Shown here in pieces: positions 47,351-58,240 of a DNA stretch of 64,000 nucleotides. The stretch spans positions 62,398 to 126,397 of the forward strand of contig NKYR01000075.1 of the NCBI GenBank assembly GCA_003184365.1, read 5' to 3'. The notes beneath the pieces were generated by a model that was not told the DNA's origin, made no database searches, and worked only from the letters and a program-made list of their open reading frames with translations. The translations under genes and the position numbers were made by a program. Positions within the stretch are counted from its first letter, which is position 1. Each line of letters opens with the position of its first letter. The DNA is from Evernia prunastri. Its lineage: Eukaryota > Ascomycota > Lecanoromycetes > Lecanorales > Parmeliaceae.

Positions 47351-48571
47351 TGGACGCCCTTCTCATGTATGCGATTTCCCGACAGAATGACAAGACAACA
47401 ATCAGATTGCCTCGAAGGGTATGAGGCCGAAAGGCAAGGCTGATTGAGCTGCGCGTCCATCGCCGCGATGGCGCGAAGTACTTGGAGCAGAGGAGAAGTT
47501 GGCTCGAGGCTCGAGCACAACACATTTTGCGCTGACTCAGCATCCGACTCAGCGGAGTCGAGTCCGGCGCCGATCCGCTTTTCTGTTCTCCTTGGGCTAT
47601 CTGATGAATTTGATTCTGTGGTTGGCTGCCAGAGGTAAATCTTGCTATAGTCATACATGTTTTGTTCTCGCTGCTATTTGACTTGATGGCTATAGAGGCA
47701 AATGACACTCAAAGAGTTCCACTTCGACTCCCGCATAGCCACGGCGGCCATCTGGACTATCCAACAACATCCCCCGAGGTCGGCAACATATCTACGCATT
47801 TGCTCCAGTAAACCTTTGCAGTCATAGATGGATAAAGCTCCGCAAGCTACAATCGATCTCATAGATTCATCACGTCCCCACGTCCTTTCTTCGCACCATC
47901 AACTTTTTTGACTAAATCATGTGTAATCGTTACCACGGCATGCATGCTAGAGATCAGGATATTGTGAATTTATTCGATGAAGGGCTCTTATTTACCAAAA
48001 CCCTGCTCAGCTGGGAAAGGAAACAGGAAGATTAAGATGCTCCTGCTGTGAGCCTGGAAGAGAAGAGGAAGAAACGGAAAAGAGTTGAAAAAGGAGAAGA
48101 TGGAAATCGAAGGATCGCGCATGTTCTTCAGAAAGGCTATTTGGACGACTTCCGACCACAGCAGCGCTCAGTCTTTGCTGGATGCTGCGAGGGAGGGTGC
48201 AGAGAATCGTTTGGGAAATAAAAAGCAGAGGGGGACGATGTTTCGGCGATCACAAGGGGGTATCACAGTGACTACGTAGAATTGTCCAGTCAGAGCGCGA
48301 AAGCGCCTACTGATGAACGCAGAGAGAACAAGGGGGAGATTAGACAGTCCAATATTATGGATGCTGAGCATTTTCCTTCGCGCCATGGTAGGGTAGGGAC
48401 GCCGGAAGCGCGTTTCGAGCCGCAACACGCAACAAGGCGTTGGATCATGTTCTTGATCGGTAGACTCATCGACAACATATTTACAAGAACGGAGAGCACT
48501 CTTGGAAGATGCTCGGCCTCGCCCGCAACGTTTCTCTCTGCCCACACAGGTCCTCCACCGTACATTCTCGC
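47351..48571. other. intergenic, no gene recognised
   Basis: Promoter side of the helicase gene and 3' flank of the secreted-protein gene. Frames antisense to each other at 48168-48692 have no recognised domain. Confidence 0.4.
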
Positions 48572-49048
48572 TCAAGCTGCCGTCGTGCAATTCAACAGAA
48601 ACGAAGATCCAGCCGCACCCCCAACCTCCGTACACGTCAAATGCATCGGTGGGGTAGAAATGGATACAGGAGTAGACTCCAAACTCCCCTGAGCGTCCGG
48701 TGGAGTAGACGATTTCTCAACGGGCGCCTGATTTTGGCAAGTGGTGCTCTCCTCGCCATTGACGGGTGGGGATATTTGGCTCATCCTTCCAGCACTAGAG
48801 ATGACGTTGCAGGCGTGTTCGTCGATAGGGACCATGGTCTCGCCTTGAGGGCAGATGTTTTCGGAATCGACTAGCTAGGTTTAGTGAAACAAATCGTTGA
48901 GACTGGACAAGAGCTTCGCGTCACCTCCATTGCACCGGAAATGCCGTTTCTTCAACTCTTGGTTAAATCGGCTCGAAATTTGTGAAGGCCTGGCAAGGGC
49001 GGCCGTTGCTAGGAGTACGGTGTGAACAAGGTAGAGGTTGAAATGCAT
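48572..49048 (-). CDS. small Cys-containing secreted protein, 140 aa, two exons
   Basis: The signal peptide MHFNLYLVHTVLLATAALA is followed by a short propeptide ending in a Kex2-like site (ELKKRH). Exon 1 (49048-48925) and exon 2 (48870-48572) join in frame. The intron starts GTGACG and ends CACTAAACCTAGCTAG; unspliced, the frame would stop at TAA. The mature part has six Cys (FRCNG, NICPQG, HACNV, TTCQN, LTCTE, LNCTT), an even number that would allow three disulphides. It is Ser/Thr/Pro-rich in the middle. The family is unknown. Size, secretion and paired Cys fit a candidate effector or a cell-wall peptide (inference only). It lies between the fusion helicase gene and a 192-aa hypothetical, both also on the minus strand. 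Confidence 0.68.
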
Positions 49049-49563
49049 TGTGAGAGATGAAAGGATTGGAAAACGATCTTCTGTGGAAAGAACAGCTGGA
49101 AACAAAGATACTTGTTGATGAAAGTCGGAAGCTCCAGCGGTCAGAATTGGAGGAGAAACGAGAATCTGCTCACACTCCAAGGAGCAAGGAGAGATACTTA
49201 TGCCTCAATTGTATAGCAATCCCGCAAAAGGTGAAAGCGTAAATGAGCGTGTTCCAAAGGAACATAACAACTCCCGTGGTATCGTCATTTCACTGAATTT
49301 GAATCGCCTGGAAACTGTTGGATTGGAGGATTCAAAGTCCTCTTTTTGAGCCCCTCGAAACCCTGGTGGAGATTGGCGTCATTCCCCGTCAAGAAAAGCG
49401 GCAATTTTGGTGGAGCGCAAGAAGAAACGGGAAACTCGAAACATTTACAAGAAATGATAGAACGACTAATGGTAAGGCAGTTCTTGGCGGATATCTCTCT
49501 GTCTTCGACTTGTCTTCGACAAATCCTGTGCCATTGTGAAGAGGATTGCACAGTGCGCCTGCG
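49049..49563. other. intergenic, no gene recognised
   Basis: Flank between two minus-strand genes. It contains short overlapping frames only. Confidence 0.4.
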
Positions 49564-50142
49564 TCAATTCCTCAGGACCTCAAAAATCTCCCCTGCAAGC
49601 TTTCTGACCGCCTCATTCTCAATGCCACCCAGACTTTCTAAGATAGCCCTCACGACTGCTTCAGGGTTCCCCTCCTTGATCCTTGAATATACATTGATCC
49701 CCGCACTCGTAAATCTCGTTGCCGTAAAATAAGTCACAAGCCACTGATCAGGCCTTCCAGCCACGACGGCCTCCTCGGATGCGTCTCCGTAGCCTAGAAC
49801 CTCCCAATGCGCTGTCGCAAGGGTTAGCCAACCTTTGCCACGCCAGTCCCATACAGAGGTATCGAGACCACATGCGATGTTGACACCACTGAGCGTTTTG
49901 ATTTTCGAGGATGTGAGGGTTTGGTAAGATGTAATATCATCGTATTTGTTGGGCGGGTCTTTGGCGTTTGCAGCAGGGGCAATAGTGTAGTCCATTGTAA
50001 CATTGCGGTTGCTTTTCCACAAAGAAAGGGAAGAGTGGGTGAGATGCCATGTTCCGGAGAGCCAGTCGATGGTCGGTGGTACAAATTCGTCTTGGAGAGG
50101 ACCAATGGTTGGAGGCGGGCGGAGCCTGATGGTCGACGGCAT
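49564..50142 (-). CDS. hypothetical protein, 192 aa, beta-rich, intronless
   Basis: I do not recognise a named family. The pattern of Trp-rich strands (WLSGTWHLTHSSLSLW, SVWDWRGKGWLTLATAHW, QWLVTYFTATRF) and the early GTW motif recall lipocalin-like beta-barrels (inference from pattern only). The first 30 residues are Pro-rich. The C terminus is a charged helix (EAVVRAILESLGGIENE) with no signal peptide and no membrane segment, so it is probably cytosolic. The start is an ATG shortly after an in-frame stop, and the frame is uninterrupted. Codon third positions are balanced and the frame has no low-complexity runs, which supports a real gene. Confidence 0.62.
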   Translation of the reverse strand: MPSTIRLRPPPTIGPLQDEFVPPTIDWLSGTWHLTHSSLSLWKSNRNVTMDYTIAPAANAKDPPNKYDDITSYQTLTSSKIKTLSGVNIACGLDTSVWDWRGKGWLTLATAHWEVLGYGDASEEAVVAGRPDQWLVTYFTATRFTSAGINVYSRIKEGNPEAVVRAILESLGGIENEAVRKLAGEIFEVLRN

Positions 50143-50423
50143 AGCAACTTGCGAGACACAGGGTGTGATTACAACCGGGTTTCGAGCTCAGCGCTTCGAT
50201 CTGAAGGCTGCTCTCTTTCAGTGGTTCAAATTCGATTTTTCGACCTTACGCCTGCGAAGCAGAGACTCAAGGGGGTTGACCAGCTGCTCGATCCCACGTG
50301 TTACAACCCTTCCAAATCAAGCAGCAGAATCGTTCATACGAGACACGGCCGAAGTAGCTTGACCATTTGGTTCAATGTTCGCTAGAGTTGGCATACTCTT
50401 GAGTTGTTGATATAGAGGCACGC

Positions 50424-52289
50424 ATGACGAGATGTTGGGACCGTGCGTGCATTTACTTTAGATTACAGCTTGAGCCGCCAGAGGCTGTAATTTTCGAAGT
50501 CTTGGCACTTTCACCACCGTGTTCAATCATTTTCGGGCGGAAAAAACGACTGAAACCAGGTCGAGGCGACATCCATAGAGTGTGCCTACGAAGTATGAAG
50601 GATGTTCTTATACCCTTTTTTTTAGCAGCTCATACCCTTACTGAGCGAGAAGGAGCTCGGATCGCTTTAATGTCGACAAAGACCTCTTCGCTATGTGACA
50701 AGGAAAGTCTCGCATTCAGAGATATGGATTCGAACTCAACCCTAGCCAAGTCAGTGAGCAATGGACAGTTCTCATTTGACAGTGACAGCTTCAAACTGGA
50801 TGGAATCACTCGGGGGGGGGGAGGGGGAAGCCTAGTCTTTATGAGATGCTGTTTCCAGACAAACTCAGTGGCAAACGAGCGCAGAAACGGGCTCGTGATA
50901 GAGCGGAGACCACCATAATTTTTCCCGTGGCTCATCGCACAGCTGACCTTATATGACATTGACTTCGATCCCAATGATACTGTGGCGGAACTTACAGAGC
51001 TGCTTGCTGCGGAGAATGTCAAGCAAGGGAAAACAAGCAGTCCTTCAGGACTGTCCTGTGTCTTTGATCATAATAAGTGTGCAGTGCAACAAATTGCCCA
51101 ACCGATCCACACGCGCCATAGCGTAAGAACTCGAAAAATTATTCAAGGCGGCAAATCCTGAACGCCCTGGGGTCCAACCCAGGATTCACAAGCCGTCTCA
51201 AAAGATATATGTACAACGACCGCCTGGCTTCAGGTTGAAGATAAACACAAGGAGACCTCCGAAAGGTTCCACAATTCGGTCGACTTGGCAAAGTACAACC
51301 GCCACCCATTCCTTGCGAAGTACTTTCTTGACCGGAACGGGAAGCCAGGGCCTTCGAAAATGCCGTTTCCTACCCTGCTGCCTGGACTCTTGCACACGCT
51401 GGCAATGCAAAAAGCTATCGACAACAGACCTGGGTTGAAGACGCCGAGCGGTGGAGAAGGCCATTTTCGGATTTTAGTGGTCGGCTGGAGCAGGGGGGCC
51501 ATCTTCGAGGTAACGGAGAGGATCTCAGCGGACCAGGCGAGTTTGCGAGACGAACTGAGTCGAGCATGGCAAGAACGGCTGCGAGAACATTAAAATTTGA
51601 TCAAACGAGTGCCCATTTCGTCGAAGCCAAGAAGTTTCGCGATTGAGTCCGCCCAAGGGACCTATGCGATTGAGTGCAGAAAGGTGATGGGCCATTGTTG
51701 TGCCTCGGAGCCTAACGAATCAAGCCTTAAAATCAATTACTGCAAGACCGATGGCTGGATTGGAATCTTCGAAATCGGCGTCACCTACGGTGTAATGAGA
51801 CTGGACACTGATCGAAAAGGTCTTCTCGCAAGATGCAAAGCGACGGAGAAGAACGAATCTCGCGTCGATGATTACACTGGCATGCACATACAACTCGAAT
51901 AGTTCGAGTTCATCGAAGGAGAGGACGACGCCGGCGAGGAAGAGGACACATACAGTGATCTAAGCGTGGACGAAATGGACGAGATCGTGACACGCAGGAA
52001 ACGGAGAATTGTACCTACAAAAGCATCAAACCCAGCCAAACGTTGAAAGCCGCCGTCGAGCACGCCATGCAACCGGCTTTACTTCAAATGGCGTGGTCGG
52101 GAAAAGGGCGACGGCGATCTTGCATACGACTTCTACAAAAATAATACCGGCTATCTGCATTTCACGGATTCGAACTGTACGAAATCCGAAAGCACGGTAT
52201 CTAATGACTTCACTGGGAAGAATATGCGCTTTCAAGGCTTCAAGATTAGTGCCGATAGAAGTGTAGATAGTAGGACGTATCACGAGTAA
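50424..52289 (+). pseudogene. relict gene: one frame, five internal stops, no frameshift
   Basis: One reading frame stays coding-like from about 50919 to a final TAA at 52287-52289 and is also open upstream to 50424. It is interrupted by TAA 50916, TGA 51159, TAA 51591, TAG 51900 and TGA 52044, all in the same frame. The segments between stops show ordinary protein sequence: LTLYDIDFDPNDTVAELTEL, FLAKYFLDRNGKPGPSK, IECRKVMGHCC, an acidic run EFIEGEDDAGEEED, a basic run TRRKRRI, and a final strand-rich block RLYFKWRGREKGDGD with GYLHFTD. Each stop is one C-to-T change away from Gln or Arg. No splice donors flank the stops, so introns do not explain them. The C-terminal block recalls an uncharacterised conserved fungal family. 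Nearby, a G run at 50812-50821 may obscure the true 5' end. Confidence 0.6.
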
Positions 52290-52714
52290 TCAGAGCGCGT
52301 GGGAACTGTGCTCACATGATTGAAATCGAAGAGGCCATTGGAGAAGTCTTGACAATCATGAGACATTAGACTGATGATTTAGCTGTGGGTCATGAGATAA
52401 GCGAGCTGTGTTGTAAAGAGACACGGTGCAACGCTTTTAGCCTAGTGACCGAGCAATGGGATGGGATATCTAGGAATGGGATCAGAACGCTGTGGCGATG
52501 TCGAATACGCCTTCAACAGGCAGCGACTTGTAAACCAGGTACCTCGCTATAGTGTCATGAATGTCTGCAATCAAACTGCCGATTGTGGGAGCCTGGCAGC
52601 GAAAAATGGGAGATCGCGGCATCCTAGCACAATTCAGCTTCAAATCTTCCAACGGCGATCCAAAGGTTAATGCGAGTGGGAACATACTAACCTTCTGGAA
52701 GCAGTGCCTCGAAT
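52290..52714. other. intergenic, no gene recognised
   Basis: Short 3' flank between a relict gene and a convergent gene. Nothing recognisable is present. Confidence 0.4.
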
Positions 52715-53896
52715 CTACTCATCCACTCTGGTACTCTCCATTGGGGTTGTTCGGGACTTATGGCCTTGTACCAAGTCCAGATCCTTCTGTAGCTCGTTGA
52801 TCCTCGCCCTTGATATAGCCGCTTCTTTCTGTAGCTTCCTCCAGCGTTCTGAACGGTTGACGATGCGTTTGTCGAAATACTTATGGTCGCCTACCGAAGA
52901 GCGAATCAAGTGCGCCACCAGCTCTTCACACCATTTTGTATCTGAATTCGCCTTTGATCTCGCCGCGTCGAATTTGGCTAGTAGCTCACGAATATGAGCA
53001 GGTGTACGTTTCATCGGGGTACGCTGCTTTTCGCGTCCAGTAACCTCCCCATCTAGTTGGTGCATCTGGGCTATTTCACGGTCGATGAGTTTTCCGCGGA
53101 ATACAACATACCTCGGCGAAGGCGCACTTCTGGCTCATGGTCCGTCGGTCAGCCGCCTGCTGCGAATTTTTGTATGAGTCATCACTAATCATCACAGTGA
53201 CATGCTGCAATGGTAAAAGCCGCAATGACAGGATCGACTCTATCGACTTTGCCAAAAGCCCCTTTGAGTCTGGATGAGAAAAAAGTTCTGCCACGGGCAA
53301 ATAATCCTGACGAAGGAGAGCGTAATGTGAACACTGATCAATGCTCAAGTGAAGGGTATTGAGATTTTTAAAGTGTTCTGTCAAGTACGGGAATGTTGCC
53401 TTTTGTTTCCAAGGTTTATGAGCATGGTAAAACTTTTTGGTCCCAGCGTGCATCGCCACTTCCATTCTAATGTGAATCCTTTGGATTTTACGCTTCTCAG
53501 CTGAAGATCTGCTACCCATAAAATTGGCGAAGGAACCTGAATCCTCGAACGAGAAAGTGTTGGTTTTCCACAGAACCTCATGGCACTCTCGATAAAGCTC
53601 CCGACAAGTACAAAGTACAGAGAGATCAACTGCTTGGTCCAAGTAGTCATTGCCAAAAAGAGCTTGACCTCCTTGTAAGCCTCATTTTCCGAGCTATTGG
53701 CCATGCAGAAGGCCGAGTAGAGAAGACCGTCGTTTTCATGGGAAGGCGTCGACTCCATAAGCCCAAGATTGAAAGCTTCCTTCGCGTCAAAGTGTTTGAT
53801 GTGGATTGTTCGATCGCCTAAGACGTATTTGAGGATCATGATCAGGATCTCCAGGGGACAATGGAGTAGAGGAGAATCCGTAAGGTTTTGCTTCAT
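52715..53896 (-). pseudogene. F-box/2EXR-like hypothetical protein with a frame break
   Basis: The N terminus (from ATG 53896) contains LLHCPLEILIMILKYVLGD, similar to the F-box/2EXR start common in fungal hypothetical proteins. After about 84 codons the conserved continuation LSVLCTCRELYRECHEVLW and TNTFSFED lies in another frame (53642 downward). A one-base gain or two-base loss near 53640-53680 is needed. The only GT-AG pair that fits the region is 36 nt and does not correct the frame. Downstream, a good intron (GAG|GTATGT to CCCAG) joins to a last exon 53065-52715. That exon is rich in charged residues, with a coiled-coil-like stretch (WRKLQKEAAISRARINELQ). So two thirds of a normal gene is present, with one lesion. 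A sequencing error at the 5-T run there is the main alternative. Confidence 0.5.
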
Positions 53897-55032
53897 ACTA
53901 TGTCTATCAGTGATGGACTTTCTCCGGGTGTGGATCAACTTACAGGGCTAGGATCCCTGGGTCCCGGGTGTCACCCACTGTTGGCTTCGTACTTGCCGTC
54001 ATGGTCGGACAGCTGCTACCCGACAACGGTCATCCAAAGTACTTGGAACTACTGCTATGGCTACCTGATGGGGTGAGTAAAGAGCAGATTTGTATTTTGA
54101 GGGTGTTGACGTGAGAAATGGTTCACAAGTGACCGTCAGGCTACCGGCTCTTAGCGTCTTTGATTACGTACTAGTCCGCTTCCACCCTGAAAAATGTGTC
54201 TTTGCTTCACTGAAATTCACGACACCTCGACACGAAAAGGTAGTGGCTCTCAGGATAGAACAATTGCTTCACAGTGTCTCTGTGCTTTGGTCTAAAAGGC
54301 GGGAAGCAGAAGTCGACCTTTTGAGGACATCAGTCTTTGGATCATTTGCAATTATCAGAGCAGCCTTCAAGGCAGTGTTGCTTAGTCTCAGCAAAAAGCC
54401 AATACCACATTTTTGGGGTGACTGTATAAAACAATAGAGTTGTTCCTTGTCTCAGTGCAGGCGGGATTATCATATTTTGTATATTCGTTTGCTTGAAAAA
54501 TGGACAAAAAAGTACCCTCACAGTCAACAGATGGCAGGAAGCTCAAGATTTGCTATTTACTCATGATCAATATGTATATATTGCAAGTACCAAGGGGCGT
54601 TACGAGCGGGCAGCGACCAAACAAGCAGAGGCGCAATCTTGTGATACGGGACTAGGAAGCCAAAGAGCAACTCCCCAGGCACCACAGCACCAACAAGAAA
54701 TCTCTTTGCATCTAGAGTGACTTCAGCAGCATCTAAAAAAGACAATGGGATTCACAACATGTTTATGTTGGGTTAAAATGCAGGTACATCCCGCTTCTCG
54801 CTAAATTTCGTAATCCGAAGAAGTCCGAAACACCGAGATGAACTATACATAGGCCACGGATATTCCAGGCACCAAGCGACTATGAGAGCATGTCGCGTTA
54901 GAAGCAAGGTCTCTATTTGACTGTTTTGCTTCTCTAAACCAATAGACAATCTATTTTCATCGCCCTCCACCAGCTCAAGACGCAGCAATTACTCTAATAT
55001 CTTATCTCACCCCCAAGCCAACAAACACTACT
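53897..55032. other. intergenic, no gene recognised
   Basis: A plus-strand frame at 54090-54437 is open for 115 codons but has no recognised domain. A short frame near 54000-54075 contains SDSCYPTTVIQSTWNYC, which looks like a piece of a secreted Cys/Thr-rich protein. It could not be extended. Confidence 0.3.
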
Positions 55033-56325
55033 ATGTCTCCAATGGCGATTCAACGACCAATCCTCATACTCGGCGCCGGCATCTCTGGCTTAGCCCTCGC
55101 CCAAGGCCTCCTCAAATCTAACATCCCTTTCCGCATCTACGAGCGCGACACCCACTTCAATCTTCGGGCCCAGGGCTACCGCGTTCGCATCATTGGCCCT
55201 GGCACTGAAGCGCTCCAATCTGTCCTAACGCCTGCGCTCTTCTCCCGACTTGAAGCTAGTTGTGCCATCAATGCTTTTGGAGGCGTTGGTACTAATATAA
55301 GGCTTGACGCGTTGAATTCCGAGGAGATCGAGAGCTTCTTTGGCAAACTAGGGCCACCGAGCTTGGGTGGAAAGCCCGGGGCGCAGGGCGCTGGAAAGGG
55401 TGGTCCCGGTGCGGGCATGATGCAGAAGCCCGAGGGAAGCGCTCAGCCTTTGAACGCGGACAGAATGGTCTTGAGAAGTGTATTAATGCGAGGCATGGAG
55501 GAGTATGTCGAATTCGGCAAGGAGTTCTCTGCGTACGAAACCACGCCATCTGGTGTGACTGTTCGCTTCAGTGACGGCAGCCAGGCCGGCGGCTCCTTGC
55601 TCGTTGGTGCCGACGGTGCGAGCTCGCGAGTCCGAAAGCAATTTGTCCCCCAGCTCAACCTAGTGGACACGGAGGGCAGGTTCTTCTATGGAAAATCGAC
55701 ACTCACGCCTGAGCTTGAAGAAAGGTTCAATCAGAGATGCTTGAACGGCATGGCGGTCATCCAAGATCGGACAGGCGATGTGCCTACCACTCTCCTCCTG
55801 GAGCCCGTCCGCTTCAAAGACAACGAGTTCAGGAAAGAGCTACCGAAAGACTACGTCTACTGGGTCCTGCTCGCCAGGAAGGGCGTCCAGGGCATGAGCG
55901 ATTCCGAACTGCTCGGCCTCTCCAGCTCCGAATCCGCGGACCTCTCGAAGAAACTGACGGCCCATTGGCACCCGTCCTTCCACGCCCTCTTCGACCACCA
56001 GGACACGACGCAAACCTCAATCCTCCGCATCATCTCCGCCCACCCCGATATCCCCGTCTGGGAACCCTCGGACCGCGTCACTCTCATCGGGGACGCGGCC
56101 CACGTCATGTCGCCGACCGCCGGCATCGGCGCCACGACCGCGCTGAGGGATGCGGCCGTGCTGGCGGAGGTGCTGAGGGACGAGGGCGTTACGAAGAAGG
56201 CCGTAGGGAGGTATGAGGAGTTTATGAGGGGGAATGCACGGGATGGGATCGAGAGGAGTGCGATGGGTGGGAAGCATATGTTTGGTATGCGGCCTTTTGA
56301 GGAGTTGGGGAAGGTGGTTGTTTAG
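55033..56325 (+). CDS. FAD-dependent monooxygenase (group A flavoprotein hydroxylase-like), intronless
   Basis: Catalyses NAD(P)H- and O2-dependent hydroxylation of an aromatic or other small substrate (family knowledge); the substrate is unknown. It is 430 aa in one exon. The Rossmann FAD motif GAGISGLALAQG starts at residue 14, with IYERD as the ribose-binding acid. The DG motif is GADGASSRVRK at 192-202. The second FAD motif is LIGDAAHVMSPTAGIGATTALRDA at about 351-374. A Gly/Pro/Lys-rich insertion (about 108-130, GGKPGAQGAGKGGPGAG) lies where the substrate domain begins and is unusual. The C terminus carries no prenyl or peroxisomal signal. The 3' half is much more GC-rich than the flanks. 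It has no introns, in contrast to most neighbours. A 20-40 residue insertion relative to typical salicylate hydroxylase-like enzymes is the main oddity. Confidence 0.88.
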   Translation: MSPMAIQRPILILGAGISGLALAQGLLKSNIPFRIYERDTHFNLRAQGYRVRIIGPGTEALQSVLTPALFSRLEASCAINAFGGVGTNIRLDALNSEEIESFFGKLGPPSLGGKPGAQGAGKGGPGAGMMQKPEGSAQPLNADRMVLRSVLMRGMEEYVEFGKEFSAYETTPSGVTVRFSDGSQAGGSLLVGADGASSRVRKQFVPQLNLVDTEGRFFYGKSTLTPELEERFNQRCLNGMAVIQDRTGDVPTTLLLEPVRFKDNEFRKELPKDYVYWVLLARKGVQGMSDSELLGLSSSESADLSKKLTAHWHPSFHALFDHQDTTQTSILRIISAHPDIPVWEPSDRVTLIGDAAHVMSPTAGIGATTALRDAAVLAEVLRDEGVTKKAVGRYEEFMRGNARDGIERSAMGGKHMFGMRPFEELGKVVV

Positions 56326-58240
56326 GAGGGGAAGGCGAGGTGGGAGGAGGAGGAGGATTGGGGAGTCCTATACGGGTAATAGTATGCCCTTGTGCGCGGC
56401 TCTTTGATATACAGATCCCACTCTGTTCTTGTGTTTGGTAGGAATGTGTAGAGAGAGATAATTACAGCTCAGAGTGGGTCGCGCTTTATGATGGAAACCA
56501 ATGTCTTACCACACCTAATGTAGACTACGTTACCTACGCGTAAGCCGTCCCATTCGCCGGAACTTCCTTTCCTTTTCCCACCCTCCCCGATAATCTCAGG
56601 CGCCTCCCTCAAGCATACTTCTCCGGGTTGCGCTATACCTCAACAGTTCTTTGATACGCGCGGTGGCTTCCCAGTCATGAGAGCATTGGTTGAGGACACA
56701 TCTTCCTTGGCTGGGCTTAAGCTTCAGACAACCGCGCTCTCACTCTCGGGTGAGATAGGAAATCGCGGCTCGAGCTGCATAGATTTAAGCATGCGGAGAG
56801 CCAGCTTTGATAGTTGTCAGTCAGCGGAGAGGCATTTGTTGTAGTATCGGTAGCGTACCTGGATGGATTTTTGGAGATTGAGCATAGAGTATGTCGATTC
56901 CGAAAGATCCGTGACCGTGGGACGTGTTGCCCAAGAGTACCAACTTCTTGCATAAGAGCGTCGTGAGAGATTCTACCGTCATTGCAGAAGCTGAAAGCAG
57001 TCAAAAGTTGAAAGGTGATGAACTCCAACTTGACGGAAGGATAGAGTCATTCGGCAGCTGTTGAGGACGAGAGGGAGGGTGGCGAGGTCTTGTCGTCTTT
57101 GGGCGGTACGTATCTGGTGGCCGATGAGGGCTTATGTTCATGGGGCAGCAGGCAGCGAGGACACTGAAAGCTATACACAGCCGTGATCCTATGTCAACGT
57201 TAGACGCGAAGACTATCCTTGCCTAATCCTAGAGGGAAGGTGGTGGAGACAGATGGCTGCCATGATGCTCGGCTAGATCCCTTGTCCACACGTTAGTCGT
57301 GGCCCTCTAAAGGGTAGCGAAGTCTGGATTTGCCGGTAGTTGCCAGAGATCAGAAGCAGTTGATGGAAGTGAATGGACAGAGATCTTCGGTTATACAAGT
57401 GCTTCGTTCTGTTACGTACAAGGTAATGATGGTTTCTGCTGCCTCCCCAAGGATCTATTCCAGATCCATGCGAATCAATCCAAAGTTACTGCTGTTAGAG
57501 TACACAGAAAAAGCGTTTGTGGGTCGCAAAAGAGGGAAGGCCGGGCACACGGCCTGCAAACCATAGTGGTGGTGGTGGAGGGAGGAAGGAAAAGCCCGCC
57601 AAGCCACACTAGCAAGCACCCACACTAAAAGAAATGCGCTAATCGTAGCCCCACTATTCGCTTCGCTCATAAGCGAATAGTGGGGCTACGATTAGAACTA
57701 AACGCGGGGAAGGTTCGACCACGTCGCCTCAACACACTCCTTTCTTTCTCCGCGTCCCATGTCAAGCATCCAAAATATGTCCTGATTTGAATTCCCTGGT
57801 CTTTATGTTAGAGCAGTGAGCTCACGAAAGGTTCTCCGTTGCCATCGATCTTAGAGAGAAGTCGGTCTCTCCTCTCCGCAAATTGCGATTTGGAGTGTAT
57901 GAATGTTATAATGAAATCCAGTCTCGTAGCCATATGCAAAGCTGAGAATTCGGGAAGAAGGGCTGCCTCGCGCTCTCCGACTATTTGTATGTATCAGAAC
58001 TCGATAGCCGTGAGGTCCATGATCGGTAGTCTCAGACCTTCCAAGGGTTGCAGAGCATGGAGACTTTGGTAGGGGCATAGGCTGGAGTTCTTTCGTTGCT
58101 CGTATAGAATAGAACCGGTCCTCTAAAAATGGTGAGTATCTGAACGTTCTGGTTTAACATAGGTAAAGACTTACTTGAGATGCTGGCATCTCTGCATTGC
58201 TTGCCACCATCCTCCTCACACTATTCCAGGAAATCAGAAT
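56326..58240. other. gene-free stretch with a perfect inverted repeat
   Basis: No gene is recognised in 1.9 kb. Several short frames exist on both strands. The one striking item is the 57-bp hairpin at 57639-57695, listed separately. A GGT/CCT-rich segment lies near 57565-57590. Confidence 0.4.
57639..57695. repeat. perfect 25-bp inverted repeat with 7-nt spacer
   Basis: The left arm 57639-57663 (starting CTAATCGTAGCCCC, ending TATTCGCTT) is the exact reverse complement of the right arm 57671-57695. The spacer is 57664-57670. Each outer end contains TAAT/ATTA. This could be the fused terminal repeats of a deleted DNA transposon or a small foldback element. Confidence 0.9.

Noticed and set aside
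53620..53680. A 36-nt intron to explain the F-box frame break
   Set aside because: It is shorter than typical fungal introns and, being a multiple of three, does not correct the frame.
54090..54437. 115-codon open frame
   Set aside because: No domain, no splice context and no family resemblance; length alone is not convincing.
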